A stretch of 64,000 nucleotides of DNA, taken from NCBI GenBank assembly GCA_027605045.1, contig JAQFWX010000020.1, positions 372,001 to 436,000 of the forward strand. The letters run 5' to 3'. A program made the position numbers and the translations under genes. The DNA is from Phallus indusiatus (taxonomy: Eukaryota > Basidiomycota > Agaricomycetes > Phallales > Phallaceae). Below are positions 9,507 to 19,663 of the stretch, one piece after another; the stretch's first letter is position 1; each line of letters starts with the position of its first letter. The notes below the pieces were generated by a model. It saw nothing but the letters and a program-made list of their open reading frames with translations. It was not told the DNA's origin and made no database searches.

Positions 9507-10625
9507 TTATCCTGCCGGCCATAGTGAGCCAGACCGTCCCTGACCGTCTCCGGCCATCCGGGCAGACATGCCCAGATTACTGATGTTGTATCGCCTTGAA
9601 TTATCTCTCCACATATCCTTTACAACCCGGATAGCCGACTCCGATTTGTTCTTGTCCGTATCATTGACTGACCCAACAGCTATCCAAGTTCTTCTTCCAA
9701 GTCCTCTTCGTTCGAATATCGGTCGTATTTTGTATTCTTTTCCTTTGAAAGAGATCCTCCAAACCGCAGAACTGTCATTCCCGTTCCAATTAATATCATG
9801 CAATTGAATAGACGTGTCCCGTTGAATGTCTTCGGAATATATCCGATGCAATGAATAAATGTAGTGAACAAGCGTCGTTAGACCATCCTTCCATGGAAAA
9901 ACGATTGATGTTTTTTGTGTGCAGGCATCCACATAGTAGAAACGATAACCGAACTGGTTACAAGATAGGCCGAGAACACTTTTTTTATCAGGCCGATGTT
10001 GCAAGATTGTCTCTAGGTAATCAATAGTCTGTTTATGATTCCAATCCTTCTCTGGTTTGGCCTCAATTATAGACTCCAAAAGCGCCCACGGGCAGCGCAA
10101 AGAGCGGTCAGAGGAATCGTCATTCGTTGGCTCCGTCTTTTGCAGAAACCTATTGCAGACTGTCAGAGGTGGAAGAACAAGAATGTCAGGTGCGACGTGA
10201 CGAGTTTGCTGTTTATTCTTTGATGAAGGTCCCTGAGTGTAAGAACATAAAAAGTGAAGTGGCGGTGTTGATGGAGACGACGAAGAATGACCGGGGACGC
10301 GGACAAGTTGAGCAATCTTATTGAAAATTTGAATGAGGTCGCCATACATATTTTTCTCCCCATGGGCAGAAGAAATAGCTTTGATTGACTGCGCAATAGA
10401 GTCATCTTCCACGCTTGGAATAGTATCGAGAGCGACGAAGAAGTTTTCAACGAATTGTGGATCGACCTCCGGGTTATCTAAGAGTTGTCGTTCCTTCGTT
10501 GCTGAGAGCCTTGGACCTGAGCGTGAATTGGTTTTAAAAGGTGTACTAGTAGAGTTAGAGAATTGTGTGTTTGAAGACATGCCTTCAGAAGATGAGCCTT
10601 GGGTTTGGTAGCTTCCATCACTCAT
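9507..10625 (-). pseudogene. FunK1-type fungal protein kinase, N-terminal remnant
   Basis: An uninterrupted 372-residue frame begins with ATG at 10625-10623. Up to about residue 343 it closely matches the N-terminal half of the FunK1 gene at 51786, for example LLDNPEVDPQFVENFFVALD and SVLGLSCNQFGYRFYYVD. It contains the pre-kinase region and the first kinase lobe (WRISFKGKEYKIRP, IRVVKDMW). Right after DNS the match ends, and an unrelated Gly/Ser/Arg tail runs to the stop at 9507. No HRD catalytic loop or DFD metal-binding motif is present. It cannot be an active kinase as it stands, although it could still be translated. The promoter region is conserved with the other copy. Confidence 0.75.
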
Positions 10626-10895
10626 ATTTATATAAAAAAACTGGACATGGACAACAGTATTGAGACCAACTTCGTTTCACACTTTGGACTAGGGACAAAG
10701 TCGAGGCGGTGGATGTGGATTGTGTGCTTGCTTCGTGACATGACGCGACACGGCACGCGGTGCGCCGGTGTCCAAAGCCTGAGCCGATACGCGTCGAGCC
10801 GAAATCATGTGACGCAGTCCTACTTGGGATTTTTCAACTTTTACTTCCGGAGTCAGACAGCGCTTGGACACTGGACCGCGCTTTTTTTCCTTTGG
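10626..10895 (-). promoter_or_regulatory. Upstream block shared with the second FunK1 copy
   Basis: Similarity between the two FunK1 copies continues about 270 bases upstream of the ATG. A 20-base stretch at 10861-10880 is identical to the reverse complement of 51629-51648. The segment GGACAACAGT..TTGAG next to the ATG is also shared. The duplicated unit therefore included the promoter. Confidence 0.6.
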
Positions 10896-11084
10896 TTCTA
10901 CTTCTTCTTATCAATAAATGGTTTTTTCCTAAGTAAATCAGACTCAATAATCCGGATTCTGGATCGTATTAGAGGTTCCCTCTGACCATCAATACTGGTA
11001 CAGTGGTACTTGGTGCCGGGTAATAACCGCTGTCTTCTGGACAGCTAAGACTCCGAAGCTTTAGCATTCGGCGCAGTAAGATAA

Positions 11085-11160
11085 GGAATGAGAATGGTAC
11101 GATGTTTTTACTGCATTGTCTTGGAGAACAAGGTTAGCGGATATATGCATATCAATAACT
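11085..11160 (-). pseudogene. Fragment duplicated from the secreted-protein gene's 5' region
   Basis: The stretch around 11108-11155 resembles 11976-12025, the start of the neighbouring small secreted protein gene and its leader. Both contain ACTGCATTGTCTT, an AACAAG.TTAG.. run and a TATATGCATA run. The coding part does not continue, so it looks like the broken end of a second, lost paralogue. Confidence 0.45.
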
Positions 11161-11583
11161 TAGCTAAGTGCCTGTTGTAACACAAACTTAACCACTCTAA
11201 AAATCTACGCCTGTGAATGGTGTACCTAATGAGAGCAGTGAGCTAAAAACGAACCTCGCGCTCTCAGAGCAAGGCACTTGCTTAAACCTTGATTTAATTT
11301 GATTTGTATATTTTGAGTCAAGCGAAGAAGATGTACCAATGCAATGTAGCATAGCATTGGACTACCAGTTGCCAAGGTTAATATTCACTAAAACTTCGTC
11401 TTACCATTTGCCATTTTATGTAATAGGTTTTTCCGGATGTTAATGGCTCAGAAAGTGCATTACAAACGGCAATGATCATTTGTCCATGAAAATAACAAAC
11501 AATATCGAACAGAGTACTGAACAGGTTTCAGCTTTCAAGTCTGTCCCTTAGGACGATGATACCAGCCTTTCCGAAGATTATAA

Positions 11584-11985
11584 TTAATCCATCAAACGAA
11601 CCTGGGCCGTTCCCGAGCTGTATGTTGCGTTGATTTGATCATAGCATACTACAGCAAAAGAGCGGACTGGTTGAGACAGCGGTCTGCACCCATAACCCAC
11701 CCCGGGATTTAAATCATATGACACTAGTTCACCAGTGCAGTCGTCGTTTATGTATGTGGTGAGATAGTCGCAGCCTTTACCGTCCACCTCAACATCGACG
11801 GAATTAGCTCCTGCGCCAGGCCATGTGATACATTGTACAGTCGTAGCCGGACTCCATTGGAACTGGGTAGTAGAACCACTGCTCTGATCGCAGTTGGCGC
11901 TGCTGTAGAAAGTGACGCCTACGGTTGCCGCGTTTGCCGCACTAAGGGCGAGGGTCAACAATGGGATGGCCATTTTCCACTGCAT
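11584..11985 (-). CDS. Small secreted 6-cysteine protein
   Basis: About 134 residues if translation starts at the ATG at 11985 (MQWKMAIPLL..). A second ATG at 11973 also gives a signal peptide. The frame is open further upstream (ATG at 12042), but that part looks like leader sequence. A hydrophobic signal peptide ends near SAANA|ATVG. The mature part is about 110 residues with six cysteines, and motifs NCDQSSGS, KGCDYLT and YGCRPL. There is one N-glycosylation site (NAT) near the end. No known family is recognised. Secretion is inferred from the signal peptide. Small Cys-rich secreted proteins are common in Agaricomycetes and often act in cell-wall or host interactions, but nothing here shows that. 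Confidence 0.65.
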   Translation of the reverse strand: MQWKMAIPLLTLALSAANAATVGVTFYSSANCDQSSGSTTQFQWSPATTVQCITWPGAGANSVDVEVDGKGCDYLTTYINDDCTGELVSYDLNPGVGYGCRPLSQPVRSFAVVCYDQINATYSSGTAQVRLMD

Positions 11986-12042
11986 TGTCTTCGGAAACAA
12001 GATTAGTGAATATATGCATACCAGTAAAACTGAGACTGACAA

Positions 12043-15000
12043 AGATAACAGTTCAGAATGATTTACGATAACACGTGTGAGGTGACGAAGAATTGAAGCT
12101 CTAGTGGAAAAATTTTAACAGATCCGCTTTATTGCGTAAATGCTCTCAAGGGTTTAATAATCCTACCTAAAAACCCATCATTGCGGTCATGAAGGCGGAT
12201 CAGTGTTAAAAAAGCATACCTTGATCGTAATAACGAGTTCGTGTGAGGATTGTGTTCAGAGGTTGTAGTAGTACGAGTTTATATATTTACAGCTGCATAG
12301 CCCATTATTAAAGATTTTGTCAAGGCCCCAACTTTTGCTTCTTCCGCGACACGGCTTGAGTCAGGTCATGTCACACATTGCTGGTTGGAGGATCCTTAGA
12401 TCCTGGTTCAGTTGTAGCTTCTAGTGATTTTTTGATAGAAGAAATAACAGGGATAACGTATCTGCCAAGTGACATGATCGTTATTGACCGTCATATGACA
12501 GTGTTCCAGCGAACCTACAACAAACACTCCGCTCTTCTTGTCACTTGAACTTTAACTTTATTTGCAATGTTCGGTTTTCTCTCCAACTAAAGTATATGAA
12601 TGACATTCAAAAGCTCGTAAACGATCATCTATCGGTCTCCTTCTGTCTCCTGTGATAGTACTGAGAATTGGCATACAGATTCAGAACTTCCTCTATGAAG
12701 ATGAAGGTGTGACACCATAGAAATCTTGAAAACCTTATATCAGTAGCATAAATAGCTCAGCTTAGAAAGACCTGACCAGTTGGGTATTGGGTTTCTGGTG
12801 CGGAAGAAGAATAGAATTGACGCTTCGATATTATCGTACAGGGAATCTCCATCATCTCAATTAAAAGAATGCTAAATAGGCAGTGCGAGGGCGCCAAATT
12901 GATAGAAGAAAAACAGGGTAAGTACTAAGGAACAACACGTTAAGGAAAATGTTGGAAGTCAGCTTATACTTCGACGAGTCTATGAAGACTTAATGTCTGA
13001 GTAGTAGTAGTAGCGACTAGAGATCTCTAGATAGGAGGCGTACTGTAGTATAACCTGATGAGGAGAAGTGTAATTACAGGTTGAATACTATATACTATCT
13101 GATATGGTCCGTGCATAAGGAAACTACTATGTGGGATATCTAATATCAGTACTGATCTTAATCAGACCTAAAGGAAGAGTATAACTAAATATAACGAGTC
13201 ATGTGAGATTGCACACATACATAATTCCAACAGAAAATGAATTAGTGGAATATCATATTACCGACGTATGAACTGACGGCATCTATTGATCGGAAGGCTA
13301 AGAAAGAATGACGATGTCAAACTCAATAACATGAGGAAGAGAATCGGAGGCACCTTGGAATGAGCGGAGATGGGGCTAACAAATGAGCCAAAGAATCTGT
13401 TTCATATGAGCGTGCTTTCGTGTCAATCTTCTTTCTTGAGTGCACACCGGCTTCTCTCATACCCTGTCCTGTAGACTCAAATTTGGTTGCACGAGCCACA
13501 ATCACATGACCAGTACTTGTTCGTAGTCTCAGTACTGGAAGTCACTTCGGATGAGATGTTCTCGTTTATGAACGGTTTTCCATGCAATATTAATGAGCGC
13601 AATCAATGTCCTAAGCGGGTCCGTCATGGTTGAAATTGTAGTGTTTATGAATCTGGTTGGGAGGTCGAGAATGGCCAGAAGCTAAAGTCGTTTCGTAGTT
13701 CGTGATACTCAGTTCAAGGCAGTCGGAGCAACGTATGGAGCGTGAAGGTATTCTTATAGGCCTGTACTTGAATGGGTTTACATATATACCACGGCCATAT
13801 CGTCATACCGTTACTACGTTGTCCCATTGCTGTCTCTACGCCAATGCTCTTCAACTAATAATAGCCTGAAGTGGTTTCGAGGATTTTGGGTCTTTGAAAT
13901 GAAACATCCGTCTGGTAGTGTGCTAATGGTGAGTTTGAGATGTCTTTTTTTTGCTCTCAATTCGTACCGTAGAGAATTGAATATGATGCAGGATGACGCC
14001 GAGAGAGTACCTCGTCATTTGTCCCTCTGGTTGGCATTGAAATTCGGGTTCCTACAAAGCAGCAATAATTACAAAGGTGATCCGGTCAGCGAAGCCTTAG
14101 AGAAGTAATAAATAACGTTAAAACGCAGGGAACGCTGAAAAGACGTTCCCTTTGGATTCACTTCTACAAGAAGGTTGGTTAGACCACGATCAGGTTTGCG
14201 TTCACTGTCGGCCTATATGTTGGCTTTGTACCACGAGACAACGCTAATTCACCTTCCACAAATTGGGGGGAATAGAATGAAGTGTATGCCGAAAGGGAAA
14301 TTTTTGCACATGCATCCGCACATGATCGGGAAACCAAGACAACCTCTATTCCCCGGGTGAAATATCACGGGCTTCGAAGTTTCAAGATGACAATAAACCA
14401 AGACGAAAATAAGATGCAGAAATTGGCCCTTGGATACTAGTTCGGATCCTAGTTGGCGCTTGAGCTCAGAGTAATCATATGTAAAAGTTCTTGACTGATA
14501 TTTGCACGGCGTCTGTGAACAGTCGATTAATAGCCTATTGGAAATTACGATGACAGGATTAATGTAGACATACATATGTACTAGCGTTTTTTTGCCGATC
14601 TTCACGAAACGTCATTACTGACAGCGGGCGTTTATCTATCTCAGGACATTCTTCAGTGAAGCTCACTGTATTTGAAGTGAAGACTTACATTATCCTTGTA
14701 ATGGGAAAACTATGCAGTTCTCTCCGATTGCTGGGAAAGGATATTATAGAGCCGGCAGAAGTTGGATAGATCCGCGGTTTGCCCATAGCGTCAGGTTAGA
14801 GCTAATCAAATTTTGTTACCGCTTGAATCTTTGCGTCTTCTGCTTGGTAACTAGCGTGATTTTTAACTCTGTTATGAGTTATTTTCGGCCAGTGGTTTCG
14901 TTTCATATTGAACGCTCTAGTGATCTGTCGTAGTAAGGTGCACTTGAGGAAAAAATAGCAATAAACTGCTTAAACCATTAAACGGCACTGTCTGCGGTAC

Positions 15001-15485
15001 CGGTCCGGAGCGCAACGCCTTCGACAAATGTCAGGGAGCCGTTGCCCGATAAGGCGATTTAAAACGTTTTAAGTCCTGGAGATGAGGTTTTTGATAGAGC
15101 TGTCAGCAGGGCAACAATGATTAGTAAGTAACAAACAGAATCACAAAATGATTTACATAAGTACTTTATACGTCCATCAGAACAGCAAAAAAACCTATCA
15201 AGTTATTACTGGTAAAAAAGCGATCTTACACAGCATCAGATATTGACGTTCCGTAGTATAGCATCCTGGCTTGGTCGCTGCTCCCTCTGATATATGAGAT
15301 GTGGCTCAAGAACAAAATGGAGGCAAACTGGATTCGGTGTTGTTAATGTACAGCGTTGCGCTGATAGTCAGTCAGTGCTTTGAGCACTGTTGACTTGGTT
15401 TACGTCATATTTTTCAGCCCTTCGGCTAAGAAGCAATGACCAGACCGTGTGAGCAAAGTCGGCGGTCTCCTTGCTTGCAGCCATT
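12043..15485. other. Intergenic stretch with no supported gene
   Basis: Only short, unsupported frames are seen. The best is 13827-14108 on the plus strand, where a possible intron near 13928-13971 would join two short coding-like pieces ending SEALEK, but no family is recognised. The rest is AT-rich with scattered short repeats such as GTAGTAGTAG near 13001. Confidence 0.4.
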
Positions 15486-17387
15486 ATGCAACGACAGGGA
15501 GGGCGTCGTTCATCGCCCCCGCCTTCCCGGACTAATGTTTCGGGAAAGGATCGTCGCAGAGAGGCTAGCTCTTCTGCAACCGCTCATGATACCAATGCTT
15601 TGGATACCAAGGACCCATTCACCGCGATGAGCTTGCTGCGCAAGCTTCTCAACAACACCGCGCGTACTGGGCACAAAATTTCATCGGAGGACCATAAACT
15701 ATCCCTCCGCTTATTGTCGATCATTGAGCCTTTCATTAGTCTTCATCCGGTAGACGAAAGTCAAATTGCCACGTTGACTAGGCAGCCTAACGAAATCCTT
15801 GATATGATCGCGTTTCACATCGATAATCGAAAGGACTTGCTATCATTGGCACTGACATGTCAACGACTCCGCGATATTGTCCTACCCCGACATTTGGAGT
15901 ACCGCTTCATTCAGTGCAGGCCTAGTTCAGAGAGGCTTTGGAGGCATCTTATCGCACACCCTCTGCTGGCTTGCAATGTCCGACGTCTTCACATAATAGA
16001 CGAAATGTCCAAGGACGTTGAAGTCATCCCTTCCCGCGTCGCCGAGGAAACTCCTGTCGTTGAAGCGCGCAACCAGGAGTTGGACAGGCACATCATACAC
16101 CAGTGTCTAATTATCGAGGCATTGGCACGTATGACGACACTGACGACGTTTTCCTGGTCATGTAACAGTTCCTTGATTACTTTTGATGATGTTTCACCCA
16201 CCTTATTCACTTGTGAAATGCTTAAGGAGGTGGACATCACCGACAATCACATTTTTAGTGCCCGCTCAATTAACGGATTTGAGCAGAATGAAGGCACCTC
16301 ACTAGCAAGGAACCAACTCGCCTCTAGATCACAGGTAAGTCCGAAGGAAAACCGCTCATAATTTCTCACACAAAGTTGGAATTTATAGATATTGGATGTT
16401 CCGGATTTGACGTCGGTTGCTGTCAGAACTGCCAGAAGTACCTCGCGTTTAGGCAAGCATCCGTCTCTCGAGAATATTCAGACACTCCTTATTTCCCATT
16501 GCCCAAACCTTACAACTCTAAGGATTGGTTACGATCACCGCCGGCCTTTCATCCCCCGAGCCGATGACTTTTTCGCTTTAGGTCGCTGGCCAAATTTACA
16601 GAACCTTAGTCTTCAGAATCTTTGGTGCTCCACTCAAAACGGGTTTGAAGCTGCCACAGATTTCCTAGCCGCACACCCGTCATTGGAGTATCTCCAGTTT
16701 GAACTCGGTCGAATCCAACTGGATCTCCCTCCGAATTCACTGCCGAAACTACGTGAGCTGGCCTGTTCCCGCGACGTAGCGGTATCCATTTTATCATGTC
16801 CCCGCGACAATGAATATATTCGCCCTCTTGAATGTATCAAAGGCGTCAAATTGAGCGGTGGTAGAAAAGAAGAATTTCTAAAGAGCATCGCCAAATACTC
16901 AACTTTGAGGAAGATTGAACTCGCTTGTTATAATGATCTCGAAGACGTCAGGAAACTGGCAGAAGCTTCTCCCAGGATAACATGGCTGGATGTGGGGAAA
17001 AAGTCCTCCAGTCTTGCTAAACCCAACAGTGGAGCACCTACGAGCGTGGTATGATATTCTTTACGCGTTCAATTTCTTCTCAGGGACCTTGCTCTTATTC
17101 GCTGATTTTAGAACGAATGGGCTCTTATTCTGTCATCGCTTCCGGAATTGACGACGTTGCATGGCGTTCACTTTTTTTATGAATTTTCCGACGCTTTGTC
17201 TCATTCGGATCGTAGCCGCATAAAGAAGAATGACGAGGTGGCGTCAATGCTTGCTTGGAAATGCCCCAAACTGAAACGAGTGGACTATTCCGATGCTGTC
17301 GGCAAGGTTGTCATCCTTGGAAAGGAAGGGGACAGATCTCGCTGGGAAGTTAAACGGTTGAAACAGAAAGATATCCTGTGTTATTAA
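15486..17387 (+). CDS. F-box/leucine-rich-like protein
   Basis: Three exons (15486-16334, 16389-17048, 17112-17387), phase-consistent, give 594 residues. The N-terminus is basic and disordered. An F-box-like segment follows near residues 100-145 (TRQPNEILDMIAFHID, then DLLSLALTCQRLRDIVLPRH). The remainder reads as irregular leucine-rich repeats, for example NIQTLLISHCPNLTTLRIG, WPNLQNLSLQNLW, HPSLEYLQFELG and LPKLRELACS. F-box proteins usually dock on Skp1 in SCF ubiquitin ligases and use the repeats to choose substrates. That role is inferred. This gene is not closely related to the F-box group at 41-62 kb. Confidence 0.75.
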
Positions 17388-17865
17388 ACAGCATTACAAA
17401 GTGTTTGTTACTTAGGAAGGTTAAACGATTTAAGCATTACCCTAGACGCCACATTGATACACGTTGCCTGAAACAACATTGATGAGAGCGCTTTAAAACA
17501 TTGGTTCCTGCTCGTTAAGTCGATTAGACTGACATACAACGCAAGCTCTGTCGAGGATCTCAGTGTGTCGATCTGCCATCAAAGTCACATGCGTCATTTC
17601 CTTTTTTTTCCTCTCAACCATAGCAACTATTAATAATTTCTGATGCAGTTGCGTGTTGATACCACCTATGCAGCTTTTGATAAATCCACGCCGAGACCCG
17701 TAACGATATCGAGATTAAACAAGATAACGGACTTGATGATTGATGATGGATTATAATACGATCTGTTCCGAGATGGAGACGTAAGGCTGTAATATCCATC
17801 GCCGGAATGCTATAATAATGGATTTCCATACATTCATTTTCAAAGTCCCCCCCTTGCTCCACAAA
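17388..17865. other. Intergenic spacer
   Basis: No gene is seen between the F-box gene and the next start codon. A weak antisense frame at 17614-17913 overlaps the first exon of the next gene and has no support. Confidence 0.4.
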
Positions 17866-18814
17866 ATGATTGTCGCTTTCGGTCCTACTCACGACTCGTA
17901 TTTTCTCGCTCACGGAGACAAGTTCTTTGTCAAGAATCTTCCTCCCTCCTTACAGAATAAGCTGTAAGTAATATCCTATTGGTAGTTTTGGTTATGATCT
18001 ATCCGCACACGTACGTCTGGTAGGGCATCAGGGCAGCTTAACCCGATTCATATGACATGGATGAGCATAGCTAAGGATGGGCGACGCTGGGCAGCCGATA
18101 ATACCTTGACAGGAAGAAGTAGGTGATCGCTCGACACACGTGAGTAGTACGACAAGAAATACTTATACAATAAAAATCAGTCTGGTGGGACAGCCGAATT
18201 GGAGAGCCCATTCAAAATGCTTTCATGGGTATCCCTCCAGCTTCTCCAAGCAATTACGTCTCGTTTCCCGAAGAGCCGGATGGGCATTTTTTAAAAGGAA
18301 TCAATCCTGGCGCTTGGTCAGCTGAATTGAGCGATCTATACGTTGACTCCGTTAGGGAGGCTCAGCGAGATATTGATGGCTTCGATTTGGGCTTAAAGCG
18401 CATTCTATTTGGAGTAGGAGGGAGTCACATCTTTTGCTTCGATAATGGTTTCCAGGCAAAACTCCAGGGAGCCCATGACCAGACTGGAAACGCTTTAAAC
18501 AAGGTTAGCTATGATATTACGTTTCGCGAGAGGACAAACGGGGGGTTGAATGGTTCCTCGGCTAGGTTCTTCGGGAGTTTGCGTCACGGGGTCCTGGTTG
18601 GATCATTGCTCCAGGTTCTGCGCTAAGCTTGCATGATCCTCATATGTTTGTCCTAGTCTTCCAACATTTGGGTAGTGGAATGGAGGAAATTCGATGGGTT
18701 GCTCCTCAAGAAATGTCCGACCGGATAACCGAGCTTATTAGGGAGGCGAGCGAGTATAATGCGCAACAAACAGGTGCGAGAATTGCCCGTCCAGCATTGC
18801 AAATCTTATCCTGA
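17866..18814 (+). CDS. Unrecognised conserved-looking protein
   Basis: Four exons fit in phase: 17866-17963, 18024-18118, 18181-18503 and 18566-18814. They give 254 residues. The protein starts MIVAFGPTHDSYFLAHGDKF and has two similar motifs of the kind (I/V)AFGP and FGVGGSHIFCF. A Trp-rich segment (RRWAADNTLTGRIWWDSRIG) lies in exons 2 and 3. The C-terminal part (VLREFASRGPGWIIAPGSAL) looks helical and ends with RPALQILS. No signal peptide or membrane segment is visible. I recall similar 'FGP..' proteins in basidiomycetes without known function, so no role is given. The exon structure is persuasive because every junction keeps frame without internal stops. Confidence 0.65.
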
Positions 18815-19663
18815 TGAAAAGAAATCTGATTCATGGCCAGGTTTCGGGACGGGGCAGTCACGAAAAAACTCTGTAGGTCGAAAGAAAGCTGCGTTTGCTA
18901 ACAAGTACTGAACCAGACATGAACGCAGATCTATCCGTCAAAACTAGTGAGTTCCTAAATGATGAACTAGTTTGATCCTAAAATGCGCGACACCCGTTTG
19001 AAGGATCGATCATGGCAGAATTCATCATCTCTTCCTTCGGGCCGTATTGCCTTTGGGTAAGGGCCAATGTTTTCTGATGTTTTCTGGTTTTATTTTGGGC
19101 GAACTGGAGATACATATCAATGATTAACGAATTTCTCTCCTTCATGACAATGTCTTTTTCATTAATCTTTGTATTTTATCTGTACCTGTATGGATGCAAT
19201 GAAGATGTTTGGGTTTCCGTTACATGATGGCAGTCTCCTTGGTGGCGCGGTTTTCCTTTAGGTAACGTAGTAGCGAACCTCTACGGATGTAGAGATATTG
19301 GATTTGGATAAACTTACTTGCTAATGAGCGTTTCAAAGGAAATCTCCCTCATGAGGATTCTTGACGGTCTAAACCAACTTGAATTACGAAGGTGCCCAAA
19401 GGGCCCAAACTTGTCTCGAATTTCAAATTATGATTATATAACACTGTTGCGTGGCTAGTGGCCGATTTAGGCGGAATTATCGGGTGAAAAATTAAGTTTT
19501 GAGACTCCTCAACGTCCGAGTTAACATCGGCGTTGGCAGATTCTTCTAGAAATACATCTAGCACCATGCAAGTTGCAGTGAAACCTCAGATGAACACGGT
19601 GTGACAGCCGTGACAAGATGCGAACTCTTGCCATAACTCTGTGCACACCCAAGGACTATTGAA
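18815..19663. other. Intergenic spacer upstream of the EZH2-like gene
   Basis: No supported gene. A short minus-strand frame (19349-19567, about 72 residues, acidic N-terminus) lies here and would be divergent from the EZH2-like gene. It has no recognisable domain. Confidence 0.35.

Noticed and set aside
13323..13505. Short minus-strand frame in the 12-15 kb gap
   Set aside because: Only about 60 residues, with no signal peptide, domain or splice context.
13827..14108. 93-residue frame with a possible intron
   Set aside because: Coding character is weak, there is no ATG at its start and no family is recognised. It is mentioned only in the gap entry.
14249..14605. 118-residue minus-strand frame with several cysteines
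   Set aside because: Cysteines are scattered, there is no signal peptide at the start and the composition resembles random AT-rich sequence.
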